Shown: piece after piece, positions 49,681 to 63,156 of the stretch
How the letters are laid out: each line of letters begins with the position of its first letter
Numbering within the stretch: the stretch's first letter is position 1
Assembly: GCF_964204865.1 (NCBI RefSeq)
Contig: NC_135252.1
Coordinates: 15,459,383 to 15,523,382 of the forward strand
DNA: 64,000 bases
Direction of reading: 5' to 3'
From: Styela clava
Lineage: Eukaryota > Chordata > Ascidiacea > Stolidobranchia > Styelidae
Made by a program: the position numbers and the translations under genes
Notes under the pieces: generated by a model
Told to the model about the DNA's origin: nothing
The model's input: the letters and a program-made list of their open reading frames with translations, nothing else
Database searches by the model: none

Positions 49681-51160
49681 GTGGCACGACGAGAGGCGTG
49701 GTTCGTCATGATTATGCAGCCTTATCGTCTTTCCACGCGAAAAAGATGTAAATTCTATATCCCTCTCTTTGCTTTAAAACAAACTAAGATCAGAGAATTT
49801 GTGAATTATGAAACTAGGAGCGGAACAAGTGCTAAAAAACAGTTGTAAGTTGCTTATAAAGTTCTAGTTCGATTTCTGAATACTGATGGTGGCATGGTGA
49901 TATTGAAAAATGCAACGCAGCAATTGCTGCACATATTTTAGAATATTTATATACAGTAGTTGTAGCTGTTGCCGTGTGTTGGCAGGGCAATTTAGTTTTA
50001 TTGGATGCTATGAGTGACCCAGAGTTAACATATGCAAAATTCGTTACGTCACGCCTACTGGTACCTACTTGTGGTACTATACTTGACACGCATATTGGGC
50101 ATTCTTTTAGCCAAATGATGCTGCTAAGTACACACACGCTCGCTTATTAATGAAAGAGCACGAGTTAGAAACTCATTTCATATTCAATAGTAGTTACGAG
50201 CTATTCTCTTTGGTTAGCCCTGAAGCTTGGGTGAGTGAAATTGCGAGAAGCGCGTTACGAGGCAAAATTGATCAAGTTCGTCCGCCCAAATTAGAAAAGG
50301 GACTTTCCCGGGGATGGACACCCTTCTCGTTTCGCAACTAGTCAACAGGTTCCCGAAATCGTCTATTCCGCTTGAAGTTGGATGGAATAGTGAAAACACT
50401 TGGTTCAGAGCAGAGCTACATATTCAGTTTATCCGTATATACACAGTTAATTCTGCAAGTAAAAATTTTGAAAGGAAACCAGGTTGAAATTGCATTCCAA
50501 AATTGATCTGAAAGTGAAACAAATACGGACTGGCTAACTATGCATATGTCGGTACCGGTACCACACCCGACAATGGCTGGTAACCGGACCAAAGGGACAA
50601 TTATATAAATCCTATCCTAACTCATTTCACCACATTACTTCATTACCTGCTGCTCAATCATTAGCAAATGCTCCACACACTGACACAGGTCAAAATTCTC
50701 TGATTGTTTTAATTATCTGGTCTTTATTTTTGTTGATTAATCTTCAAGTCGTGTATCAGTATACATCAGTACAACCAGTACATCAAATACATCTAATATC
50801 GAATGATAATCAGGTATTTGATTCATTATGTTTAACATTTATTGTATGCTGCATTGGTCCACGATCAGACTATAGCACTGCTAATTACAGTAAGTAAGTT
50901 TATTTCAATTTTCTGTTCCAACAAAACAAAGAAGCAATACATAGCAAAACAAACAAATAGCCCATGACTGCATGAGCTCTTTATTTCGTGATCCCAAGTA
51001 ACTGAATACTGGAATAAGGAAATGTGGCACAAACTGACTTTATCGAATACTTTATCAGGAAATATAAGTGTCATATCTAAATGATATACCTGTAAACAGT
51101 CACCTAAATCTGGAAATAATAAAGTTGCAAGTCTCTGTGTCAACAGAAGTATAAGTCGTC
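49681..51160. other. Spacer between ataxin-2 and DNTTIP1
   Basis: Mixed-composition DNA with a GC-richer patch at 50200-50400 and a TCGGTACCGGTACCACAC stretch near 50550 resembling the GTACC-rich repeats at 24350. No exon or complete repeat could be defined. Confidence 0.35.
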
Positions 51161-54100
51161 ATGTCAGATGTTTTCATTCCTCGTGGTTATGTTTCAAAAA
51201 CATTCTGGCCTGTTGAAAAGTCATCTATACCTTCTGAAAACTTGGATGAACCTGACCTAACTGAAATTGTAAGTACCTCAGTGTAATGACAGTATATTTT
51301 TATTCTCTGACAGACTGGTTATTTTCTGTGTTTACAATCTTTATAATGTTATGCTTCAAACTATCTCAATCGAGTTGCATTGATGTACAATGTTTACTTA
51401 CAGTTCAAAAACCTAACTAGTGTAGAAGGGCTCACAGAAATTTTTCATAATCAATCATACATTTATACCTACTAATTTTTTCAATATGAGTGAAATCTAA
51501 AGCCAATTTATCAAATTTGAATAAATTAATGCTAGTCAATTCATGTTGGGACCAGGCATCTTTCAGGAAAAAATCGTAAATTTCTACTTTTTTAGGTTTA
51601 GATAAATTTTCCGAAAAATATATCAATTTCAACCAAGTCAATTATATCTTTTTTTAATACCAGCAACCGTTCAGCGTGTATCATCTTGATCATCCCCATG
51701 TTATAAGAAAACGATCCGGACATTTTGGTGCTTCACCGCGGTGTCGTGCAAGTGCTACCGATTCTTTGGATCTCACTAGAAAAGTTTTACAGCCAGCAAT
51801 CAACTATGATGTTGTGGAAGTGTTTAAGAAGTATATTTCGGTGTGCTATACATTTATTTTTTTAATCTCATTTTAAAATTTAAATGAGAAGATTAAGTTG
51901 TCAAATACAGTTGTCAGTTGTGATAAATTTTCATTGCCAAATATGATTTAACATACTGTTGGGCCATTTTCCCACAATTTGAATCAGTGGTAAACTGGGG
52001 GTCGTGAACAAATTTTTTGTGGCCGTGGAAGATTTTACTTTTGATGCCTAAATTAAAAATTGCTCATCAAATTATTATCGCCTGCATACGGATTTTTGTT
52101 GTAACATTGACTGTCGTATGGCCTTTGTTTTGTAGTTGTAACTAGCATAAGTGAAAGCACATGTCAGTTTAATATTGTTTACTTGCCGAACATGCCTACC
52201 GTTAGTTGTAATTATCAATTTGTTTATTTCGATTTTAAAATTCGGTATCAAAATGTTTGCGAAACGTAGGAAAGTTGTTGGGTCAAGCATTTTAAAGTGC
52301 TTGATTGGAAGACTATTTCCTCGTTGAGAATTATTCAAAACCTGTCTGTTTGATATGTCAAATCAAGTTATAAAGGAATTAAATGTCACCTCTTTCAATC
52401 ATGCCAGGTTTTTCGGGATGCGACAGAAAATATAGTGTCAAACATGCACACTGAGCCATTTACCTCATGTGCAACTTCTGATGAACTCAATGTTGAGAAT
52501 ATGGTAGGAATATTTACCTTTTTTATAATTGTCCATTAATTCGTTTCGTATAATAATTTTTTATTCAAGGTCTATATCAGTGAGACGGGATCATTTAATT
52601 TCTTTGTGGAAAAACTATCTAGTTTTTTTATTGCACAATTTATTATCCGATATACTCAAATCTGAGCTTTTTGATACAAATATTGGCTTTTTATTCAATA
52701 TGTTGTAAGACTAAACTTAAGATAACTTCTGAAAACCAGCAATGCAGTTGATAAGTACCAGCAGAAACATGAATTTTTCTTCCAATATAAACACAGTACA
52801 TGAGCGATTCATAGAATTAATTCAGGTAGGGGGGATCATATCATATTCTATGCTGTATAATACTGAAATTTACGAACCCAATTTTTCTTCTTAGGTTTTT
52901 AAAGCTTGTTCTGATGCTCTTGAACATTGCAAATCATTATTTGACACCAGGACTCCTGTGAATCAACCAAAAAGTAAAATTGCTAAAATCCAGAATGCAG
53001 GTTCTGGAAAAGGGCAACAACAGACATCTATAGGTAATTACAATGTCATTTTATATTATCACAGCTTTCGTTAATGGTGGGCTTTAACACTGGTTCTAAA
53101 TCTTTAAAATCAATCAAACAAAAAAAAATCATTATTTTGTCCTAAAATTAGTTAGTGTCAAAAAAGATTTTTCGCACAGGTAAGTGGAGTCAAATGTAAG
53201 AAGAGTAAGTATGGCTACTTCTGACAATATTGGGTACCGCGACCCCCATTGATCACTTTTAAGACCCACCAGGGGGGTTTGGGATCCAATTTGAAGAGCC
53301 ATGGTCTAAACTATTGTTTTATAAATTAAATTATTTTAGCGTCATCACTACCTGGATGGATGGTTATGAAGAGAGTGCCAAGTCCAGATTTTCCTTGGAC
53401 AAAGGTAAAATTTAAAATTATATTTATTCTAATTTACTTACATTTTAAAACTATTTACTCATTCTTTGATCATCACATTCGAGTAATTGGAATAGTTTTG
53501 ATGGCTGATGACTGAATTTTCCAACTAAATGTAAAGCATATCTGCATATGCAAATAATAGTGACAATTTTGATGACCTTCCATCGTTGAGGTATTTGTCA
53601 CTGAAGCTTTCTAGCATATTAGAACAGAAACTTTCAATGTCATTCATCTAATGTTTCTATTGTGTTTATGCTAAAAAGCAATGTATTTTTGTCAACCATC
53701 CACCATATTAATAACTAATGCGAAATAGATATTGTTTTGTAATTTTTCCTATATACGATAGCTAAACTGTCATGTTGTTTAGACAAAAATAGGTGATATG
53801 TTAATTAGTGTATACAAAAAGTACTGAACGTTTATTTAATTAAATGCTGGCCGGCTCAACATGGCATTGAAAGTGATTGAATATTTGCATTGTTGGAAAA
53901 CAAGCATATTACATATTTAACTTTCCTCTTTACAGGGTGGACCAAACAAATGTTTTTGCCCACCCTGTATCATTCAATACATTTTGAAATGAATAGAAAT
54001 TTATAAAATTTCAGAGACTTGCAAAACACTCGCCAAGAAGATCACTCTCTCCAACTCCCAGATCAGCAGTGAGTAATTTAGGCAATTTTATTAACATACT

Positions 54101-56630
54101 GTGATATCACAATGACATGGGAAAGGGGGTTTAGCGAAAATGGTATAAAATTCACTTTTTGCTATAATGAACAACATTTTCCAAAAATCTCTATTTTATA
54201 TCTGTGTAATGAAAAAATTGATCTGTTTGAATTATGGAATCAAATTTTTGTTACATATCTTTTATAACCCAATGTTATCTTTCTTCAAATCTACTTGAAA
54301 GATCCCATATTTTCTGAATCTATGAAACCTAAGAAATTTTTTAAAGGGTTGCCTCAAATGAACTAAATGTGTATATTTTTATGGTGACAGAATAAGTTTT
54401 TGTAAATATATTACATTTAGAAAAGAGGCAAGGCAACTCCAAGAAGATATGGAAGCCCTCAACAGGGTGGAAGAGAACCACTTAGTCGTGATAATGTAAG
54501 TCATTTGATTCTGTCATGTTTAGGATAAGATTCACCGATACATATTTATCCTGGGAGAGAGGAGCGATTGACAAGACCAATCAAATGGCGAACCATAGCC
54601 TCTCGTCCAGTTACCAGTTCATGTTGGGTATGGGATTAGTTAGTCAGTTTTTTGTTTTAGATGCATGGACTTAGTGGAGAATGCCGTAACCGGCCAGCGG
54701 TTACGTGAACCACCCTACGGCGGCGAGGAGTGCAACAATCCTTTCATAATTATCCTCCACGAAATTTGAACTTTCGATTGTGTTTGCATCTGAGGACATG
54801 TAACTTATACACGTTTGTGTTTTAAAGTGGGATCCAGATAAGCTGAATACTGATACCAAGTTCATAATGGGAACAAGAGCAAACAAGTAAGTTTTGCCTA
54901 AATTAATTACATTTTTAAACTTTGGGGGAAATTTTAATGTTTAGATCTATTAAATTTTTGTTTACCAGTTTTTTTTCTGATCAACATTTTAGAATCTCTA
55001 AAATATTACAAATTATTTGTAGAAAAATGTTTGCATTTACTCGTACCCCTGACATATCTGTAACTGTATCTTGATAAAATTTTTCATTTCAGAGCGTTAG
55101 GACTTGGAGCAACCAGAGGTAGAATTTATATGAAGCATCCAGAATTATTCAAGGTATAACTGAATCATAAATCTCATAATTGATGATATTTTCGGAAATA
55201 TAAGTTCATATAAATTAAGTGTCGTATAAATCCAATTTTCTTCATGCCTTTTGGCATTATGTATTATTCATTCCAAAAATTTACCAGCGTAGATGTGGAA
55301 AGAAATATGTTGCATCAAACCATCAATCTTTTTTACATCTACAAACTATCATACTGATATACAACCATATTTTCAATAACCAGTTTTTCGTTTTGCAACA
55401 TAATTTTTACCATTTAAATATTTTCAGTATTCCAGTGACCCAGATGATAAAAAATGGATGGTGAAAAACAACTGTATGTTGGCTACGGGAGGAAAAAATG
55501 TAAGTAATGTTAAGCATATCCTTCAAATCTGTCTTGAGATGGAAGCAGTTGCATTAACTTGTTTTTGTTTTTAGACATTTATCATGATTGCAGACAACAT
55601 ATTTGACCTGATAGATAATGAATACAAGTATGTACTATTATAATTTTAGTTTAGATTATTATTACTGAATGAAATTAATGTTTACACAATTATGCATCAT
55701 GGTTACCTATGTTCGATTGCAGAGATAGTCCACATATAATGAGAGAGGAATTACAAGTCTTTACTCTTCCTGAATTTATTCTGCAAAAAATGCGAGCACT
55801 TATGATCAAGGAAAAGAAATTGACACAGAAACTGACAAGAAAGACTGCATCACCCGCTCCACCACGATCCGAGGTTTTAGTGGTAAAAGAAGGTAGTCAT
55901 TTGCAACTATTTAAAGCCCTTACTCTCATTTTATTCATTTTCAAGTTTTCATTCAACAGATGACAAATTTCATTGTTTTTATTTGGAGAAATTAGGATAC
56001 TCTTGTAGAGTACCAAGTTAGGGTTAAGGCATAATTTTATTCTGATTCCGGCCATAATTTTGTACCGATTTTCTCTATTTTAGTTTTATTACGATTCCGG
56101 AAACTGTCTGTTTGCCAAGTGAATATCCCCTTGCCCATAGGTTTCAGTCCCTTTACACAACTTGATGTAAAGTAGGCGAACAAAGTTAGTTACTTTTATA
56201 TTGGTACACATATTTGTGGAACATCGAAATTAGGGCATTAAATTAGTTGTTTCACTTTGTTCTCTGACTTGCCACTGCATAAAATCCTATTTTATTATCT
56301 CGTTTGCAATGACGATAATCATTTATCAATACACCTCAATAAAACCCATAATTTATATGGATCTCTTCAATTTATTATATCTTATTATCAGAACATACTT
56401 CGGTGAAGTCGTATCAAAATCATCAACAACGTGTAGGTCAAACTTCACCTCGTCACTCTACAAGACCAGCAGCCGAGCGAGCTGCAGCTGCAATATGTGC
56501 ATCATCAGAAGAGATGGATGAAACTAGTAATGGAAGAGTTACATTCACTAGACAGTCTGATGCAGAAAGTTTATCTGGATATAGTGATTCAGAGCCAGAT
56601 AGGACTGGACGTAGTCATGCGACTGGCTAA
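51161..56630 (+). CDS. DNTTIP1: Deoxynucleotidyltransferase terminal-interacting protein 1 (DNTTIP1), 14 coding exons
   Basis: Exons: 51161-51268, 51664-51840, 52408-52503, 52748-52825, 52895-53033, 53340-53404, 54015-54068, 54421-54495, 54828-54886, 55093-55153, 55428-55499, 55575-55627, 55723-55892, 56392-56630; all phases agree, 481 aa (human about 329). Known role: subunit of the MiDAC histone deacetylase complex with HDAC1/2 and MIDEAS, first found as a partner of terminal transferase. N-terminal HDAC-recruiting/dimerisation part in exon 2 (VLQPAINYDVVEVFKKY); a basic AT-hook-like stretch in exons 7-8 (SPRRSLSPTPRS, KRGKATPRRYGS); the C-terminal winged-helix-like DNA-binding domain in exons 9-13 (NWDPDKLN, ANKALGLGATRGRIYMKHP, LATGGKN, LPEFILQKMRAL). 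The last ~95 residues form a Ser/Arg/Ala-rich tail absent from the human protein. Exon 4 has the weakest support of the set (one acceptor choice avoids a stop). Confidence 0.93.
53075..53300. mobile_element. Decayed hAT-like fragment in DNTTIP1 intron 5
   Basis: Shares ACTGGTTCTAAATCTTTAAAA, TAGTGTCAAAAAAGATTTT and GGGATCCAATTTGAAGAGCC with the family at 34075 and 30660. The left end is missing. Confidence 0.6.
54530..54790 (-). mobile_element. SINE family 1, reverse, in DNTTIP1 intron 8
   Basis: On the minus strand the family text runs from AGGGTGGTTCACGTAACCG through TAACTGGACGAGAGGCTATG to CTCTCTCCCAGGATAAATATG. The tRNA-like head appears lost or diverged near 54780. Confidence 0.75.
56005..56220 (-). 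repeat. Dispersed repeat family 3 in DNTTIP1 intron 13
   Basis: The reverse complement reads GTGTACCAATATAAAAGTAAC, TTTACATCAAGTTGTGTAAAG, GGGACTGAAACCTATGGGCA and GGATATTCACTTGGC, closely matching 18660-18860. It carries a small internal duplication of the ATAAAATTATG part. No CCHCR1 exon sequence is attached. Confidence 0.75.
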
Positions 56631-58624
56631 TATTTTCAATTCGATTCAACTCAATGCGAGCCTTCTTTTTGCATAATATGTTTGAAAAACAATGGTATAG
56701 GTGTTTGAGAGGAGTAATTTCTAATTTTGATTTGGACGGGTATGACTGAAAACTTTTAAGATAGGGCTTCATAAGGCAATAACTTTTATAAATCTTATGA
56801 TTTGCTCAATTTTATTGTTGTTTTATTTTTTAACATTGTTCTCGATATTGTGAGCTAATTTTGTATGATTCTTGGATATTTTTCAGTAGCACATTAAGTG
56901 TAGAAACTGGAAGAAATATAGGACCTAAATTTTTCATCCTGACGTTATGTGCCTCAAAAAAAAAAATTTGTTGAAATATTGGTAATGATGAAAATGCGAA
57001 ATTCTCGATATGTACTTTATATTTATATATGTTTTAACCAGTACTGTCTCCCAGTCTACGAGGAAATTGTGCAATTTATTACATTCAGCCGTGTTGTGAT
57101 TTTCTGTAGAATTCATTCACCAAAAATTTAATTAAGATTAGTGTTTGGCCGACTGTGAGGCAAGCTTATGCACTGCGGTTTGTGCGTGGTACTAAGCGTT
57201 ATACCCGTTTACCATCGCGCGTCGGCATTAGCATTATGTGTCCGTCTATTCGAAATTTTGTTTTAAACTGGCGTCTATCAGTTGGCAAGGGTCATTGAAT
57301 AGTAAACATGTGCTCCATGCTCCGTCTTGTTAGTAGAGGAACGTGCCAGAGTTGCTAGCAGCAATTTGAACCATCTTATCGTACTTGCCCAGAGCAGGGA
57401 GAAGAATATGCCTCACGCTTGCGACGTGTATTGGATCTAATTTTTCTTGCTCATGGGAAAAGGTTAGGCGCAATTATTTGTTCAGCTGGGACTTTGACGG
57501 GCACCTACCGGATGGTCGTAAACATGAGATCTCATTCGGCGGCTATAAGTCCGGCATTTATAAATAATTGTACATAGCCAATACATAAATGTACAATGTG
57601 GTTTATCACAGGTTTCAAATCCGCGAGCTGCAGGGACGAATGTCCACCACGAATCGCCGTTGTTTAACTTTTTTCCACCCGAAATTAAGTGTCCCTGCTC
57701 GATAACCAGTCTTGGTGTCTCGCGCCTCCTTTCACCCTGAAGTACCATTTTACTTCATTTTTTGTATTTTTTATTCGCTATGGTGGAAAAATAAATTACT
57801 GATTCATCAGATATGTCGTGTATGAGGAGAAATATAGAGGCTCATTATTTTTTTCAACCAAAATGCATATTCGAAGTGATAAAAAATTGAACAGAACTCA
57901 TTTTGGTACAGACTGGGAGATGGCGATAGGACCAAAGACCATGGAAGTCAATCACCAATGATGTATCAAAAAATATCTGTCATGTCTATAACAATATCAG
58001 CTAAGAGTTGGGTGTAACAGTTTCTGCGTCTGCGAGACTTCCTTCGAATTTCTTGGAAAAGTGCAAGAAACCTGAATTGGTCGCTTCTCAACTGTCAAGA
58101 TACAAGTCTGGTCAGGTGTCGCACGATATCATGGAATGCCTGTCCAAAAAATTATCCGACTCGATACAGTAATTAGTACGGTAATAAAATGCAGACATGA
58201 GTCAACTCAAGACACAGTTATGTCTTTCTTTTTAGTAAGTGAACGTGGACAATTCCGGACTCCTGAATGAGATTCGGACCCAGCGAGGTTCGCGAAGGGA
58301 CTGGAATTGAATGACGTCATTTCATAGGCGTATTGGGTGTCTGAGGCCATCGTACTGTCGTACAGTCGTAAAGCAATGCCGGTGGGCTGCTGTTGAATTA
58401 TTCTGTATATATGTGATATTTCAGTATTTAGTCATAGTAAAACAGTTATTCATGTTTCAGTGTTTTGTAGTGCTAACATCCGAACATAAGGTACGGACTT
58501 GGTTACATGGTCTAGCTGTAAAGCGCACAAAACGATGTTTAATTACTGTTAAAATATTATCTTTAATTAATTATGTTTATGATACAGTGATTCTGTTGAC
58601 TTTGGATAGAATTAAGGTATAGGA
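56631..58624. other. DNTTIP1 3' UTR and spacer
   Basis: The first several hundred bases are presumably 3' UTR. Around 57160-57250 a TGGTACTAAGCGTTATACCC text resembles the SINE family 1 A-box region. Several short frames at 57385-57748 and 58311-58622 have no motif or splice context. Confidence 0.35.
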
Positions 58625-58695
58625 TAGAATTCACATAATTATCCTGGGGAGCTGATAAGACGGCTTAATTATTTGCCGAACCATAGGTCTGTAGG
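58625..58695 (-). mobile_element. SINE family 1 tail, reverse, fragment
   Basis: AATTATCCTGGGGAGCTGATA, AAGACGGCTTAAT and GCCGAACCATAGG correspond to the 3' tail region of the family seen at 54530 and 61480. Immediately downstream (58696-58830) is unrelated sequence with CACACACACAAAAAAAA, possibly another retroposon end. Confidence 0.55.
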
Positions 58696-59284
58696 TAGTA
58701 GATACTTTATTTTGAAAACTCCATAATACACACCAATTAAAAAGGGAGAATTCTGGAGAGCGGGCAAAGCCTTAAAACCGCCCACCAGCACACACACAAA
58801 AAAAAGTTACAAAAAATAAACAAACCCAATTAACCAGGCTAGGGTCAGAAATGACCAAACAAGAGATGCGCAAATGTATTGAACTTTTGGGCTATTATAC
58901 TTTTAAAACACTCAAGCTAATACAGTACAGCAGTAATAATGACTAATTCAATCTGATACTGGTATACAGGTATATGCTGATATGCCTTAATTCAGTAATT
59001 TGAATGTCCTAAAAGGATGGAAATATAAGTTCAATTTTCAATCTTTTCAGACTTACACCAGTACACTGATACAGCAATATCTGAATATACAGATATATGT
59101 TGTTATTTAAAGTACCAGTAATGTTTATTTTGTCCCATCCATCAATGATATTGCGATAAACCGAAGATCCTTGGCGTCAAATATAAACCTTGATCAACAG
59201 ATAATATTATTTCCAATTCTCGAAAGTATTTTACAATATTATTTATTGATCATTACAAAATAAAACCCTTAACACCAGATTACT

Positions 59285-60596
59285 CTACAGCCCACAGTTT
59301 TCAGGTTTTAGTATTAGCATCTCAGTATCAATACCAAAGTAAGAACTAACAGAAGGATGAATATCTTTCGAGATTTGATGAGGATTTTGAGAAGGATGAA
59401 TATCTTTTGAGATTTGATGTTGACTGTTTGTATGTTGATCCCTTTTAATGAACCATTATCCGCAATACCTTTCCATTGATTTTTTCTATTCTCTTTATAT
59501 CTTGCAAATGTTCTGTTCCATACTGCAGACAGCTTCACTGAGAGATAAAAATGCATGTGAAATATTTTTAATTACCAGAATATTTTGTGTATGGATCAGA
59601 ATATAGTCTACCATCTGTCAGTAAATTGTTTTTTGCAATCCATCCCTCTACAGCTCTATGAATGTAAAGGATGCTGTATTCTCATATTGTTGGCTATGCC
59701 ATATAGGCTACAACTATCATTGATTATTTTTGGCAAGAAAATGTTTTCATCAGAGCTGATGGATTTTATATAACATACATAGTTCAGTACTATGTTTGGC
59801 TTTGGTAAAGGTCTATGCTAAAATCTTCACACTAAAATGTCAAATTTGTTTAAATAGTTATAGTTACCTTACAGCTTGTATAGATGTGACTGAAAATTTA
59901 AAATGCTCACGTAAAACATTCAAATCTTTTTGGCCTTGGAATTGAGAAAAACCGGTGTAATGAATTCCCATATTTGAAATCACTGCATTATTGGTCATTT
60001 TGACCAGTTGAGACCACTGTTTATGGCTTTCCTCATGCTGCTCTTAGAAATGCAAGGCATAAAAGCAGTAATTCTAATTAAATAAACTTTTATGTTCATA
60101 ACCTAATTGACTTTGCTTGGATTTAAATTAAAACAGTATAATAATAATATTGTGCCTAAGCTATAGCTGTGCTAAATAAGTTCTATAACAAACTATAAAC
60201 AACTTCTTTAACGAAGATATATATAAATAACTCAAAACAAGCATGATTTTCCAAAATTTACTTATGTAATATCTAGACTCTGCTTATCTGATTTAAAATC
60301 TCTCTGCGAATGGTGGTGCTATTTTATAATTTAGTTTCCAGAAACTAAAAATTGTTTATGTACTATTATAGTTGCGATTGAATTGATTAGAATGAGTCAT
60401 TATGAATTGTTTTAGCTAGATTTATTGTTTTGCTTGAAGTGAATGTGTGAAATGTCCCATGAAAAGCTCACCAAATTTTTAAGAAAAGGATTAAATAGGA
60501 AGATTGTTAGTTAGACTGACAAGAGTTGTAAACTCTGAAACTTGTTAGTGAAAACTGTAGTGTATGCTCCCATTTGTTGAGATGGAATTATTTTTG
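59285..60596 (-). CDS. Unrecognised minus-strand gene, 3' part, six-segment model
   Basis: Coding-like segments on the minus strand, each with splice sites and joining in phase: 60596-60534 (acceptor TCCACAG; MGAYTTVFTNKFQ), 60042-59868 (57 codons; ESHKQWSQLVKMTNN, GIHYTGFSQFQGQKDLNVL; donor AAG/GTAACT), 59755-59712 (SSDENIFLPKIINDS; weak GTAGCC donor, or read on to a stop at 59656), 59537-59469 (acceptor CTCTCAG; LSAVWNRTFARYKENRK; donor AAG/GTATTG) and 59403-59285 (stop TAG; SYFGIDTEMLILKPENCGL). The last intron would be only 65 bp. The final exon holds a 13-residue repeat around HQISKDIHPS. Codon texture and the long open 175-nt exon support real coding sequence. I recognise no family, and upstream exons were not found. 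It points away from RAB35 and towards DNTTIP1. Confidence 0.45.
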
Positions 60597-60954
60597 CTGT
60601 GGAGGAATTATACAGCCTTATCAAACTCTTTACAGTTAGTATAGTGAGTCATTGACCTAAATTTATAACCCATTTATGCATTTGAATCATAAATAGAGAT
60701 TTGAAGTTGTGCATACTCATATTCTGGGATATATTTTACTTTAGTTGAAAAAATGTTCATCGTAAATTCAATAAACAAACAAATATTCTATCCCATTGTT
60801 CTGTACATTCAAGAACATTTTATATACATATTGATGTTAATTACATATTGGAATTAGGTTGATAATATAGACAATTTAAAAATATAGCAGTATTGATATC
60901 AGTATTGGCAATAAAGTGATATCGGCACATCTTTAGTTTTCAACATGCTAAGCT

Positions 60955-61396
60955 CGGGACGGGTCTCGTGTAGTTTCGTACCTAACGTACTTCTAGTGGG
61001 TGTAGCATAACATTTTTTTGACATGTCAATCCTAACCCTCACCTGACTACGCCATCCAAAAATTACGTCACTACGTCGTCACAATCCCGTCATAGAGCTT
61101 GCCAAATACTCGTACGATTGCCCGAAATGACATCGGCGCCGACGATAAAGAGCTGACTAACGTCAGCGATCTCTCTCCTATCGGGATCGTTGCGACGAGA
61201 AAACGAGAGAAATAGCTGTTCGATTTCGGGTTCTCGTCTGCGCGTCTTGAATGACGGTTCGCATAGTTTGAAGGGCTCTATTACGTCGTAGTGACGTAGT
61301 TTTTGGATGGTGTGGTCAGGTGGGGGTTAGGATTGACACGTGAAAAAATTGTTATGCTACGCCTACGTTAGGTAAGTTAGGTACGAAACTCGGGAC
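60955..61396. mobile_element. MITE with about 110-bp terminal inverted repeats
   Basis: The left half (GTTTCGTACCTAAC, GTGTAGCATAACATTTTTTT, GTCAATCCTAACCCTCACCT, CATCCAAAAATTACGTCACT) recurs in inverse order and orientation in the right half. The arms are about 110 bp with about 85% identity and lie around a ~200 bp middle containing GATCTCTCTCC. No coding capacity. A diverged copy lies at 10313-10790. Superfamily not assigned. Confidence 0.8.
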
Positions 61397-61479
61397 AGTA
61401 TAAGAATGATCAAAGATTTTGAATACAACTCCTGTATGGAATAATTGTCGTTTCGTCGTACAATTTCATTGCTCAGGAA

Positions 61480-61650
61480 TTAGAATAGGATTTACATATT
61501 TATCCCAGAGTAGAGGAAAGTCGATTAAAAGGCTTAATCATATGTCAAACCATGGCCCCTCGTCCTGTTACCGATCCATGTTGGGTATGGGAGTAGTTGG
61601 CCAGTTATTTGTTTTCATATGCATGGACAATGCCTTAGCCTGAACATGGC
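61480..61650 (-). mobile_element. SINE family 1, reverse, truncated
   Basis: On the minus strand, TCCATGCATATGAAAACAAAT, CCCATACCCAACATGGATCGG, ACAGGACGAGGGGCCATGG and CTCTACTCTGGGATAAATATG match the 3' half of the 8805 copy. The tRNA-like head is missing. Confidence 0.75.
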
Positions 61651-61923
61651 TCTGAACAAGTAACTCTTCTGATATAAGGTGATATTATTGATGAAAACAC
61701 TGGAATACAGTACAGTACAGTAATGCTCCACCTAGTCAATGATAAATATAACAATTGACATGGCAAGTATTTGATTGATTCTGAATATTTAACAACTGCA
61801 CTTTTTATACAATTTTACCAGGTTTTTGTGGAAGTTATTGCATTGGATTATTTTTTGTCAAGCCTGTTATCTTATTATATAATTTGAAAGGGAGGTTTCC
61901 CTAATTACACCTCCATATGAAAT

Positions 61924-63156
<1,233 letters not shown>

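Noticed and set aside
57385..57748. Open frames on both strands in the DNTTIP1-RAB35 spacer
   Set aside because: Short, antisense to each other, with no splice sites in useful phase and no motif.
59285..59537. Pseudogene interpretation of the minus-strand gene because of the frame change
   Set aside because: A 65-bp intron with a GT donor and AG acceptor restores the frame, and all other segments are intact, so a live gene is the simpler reading.
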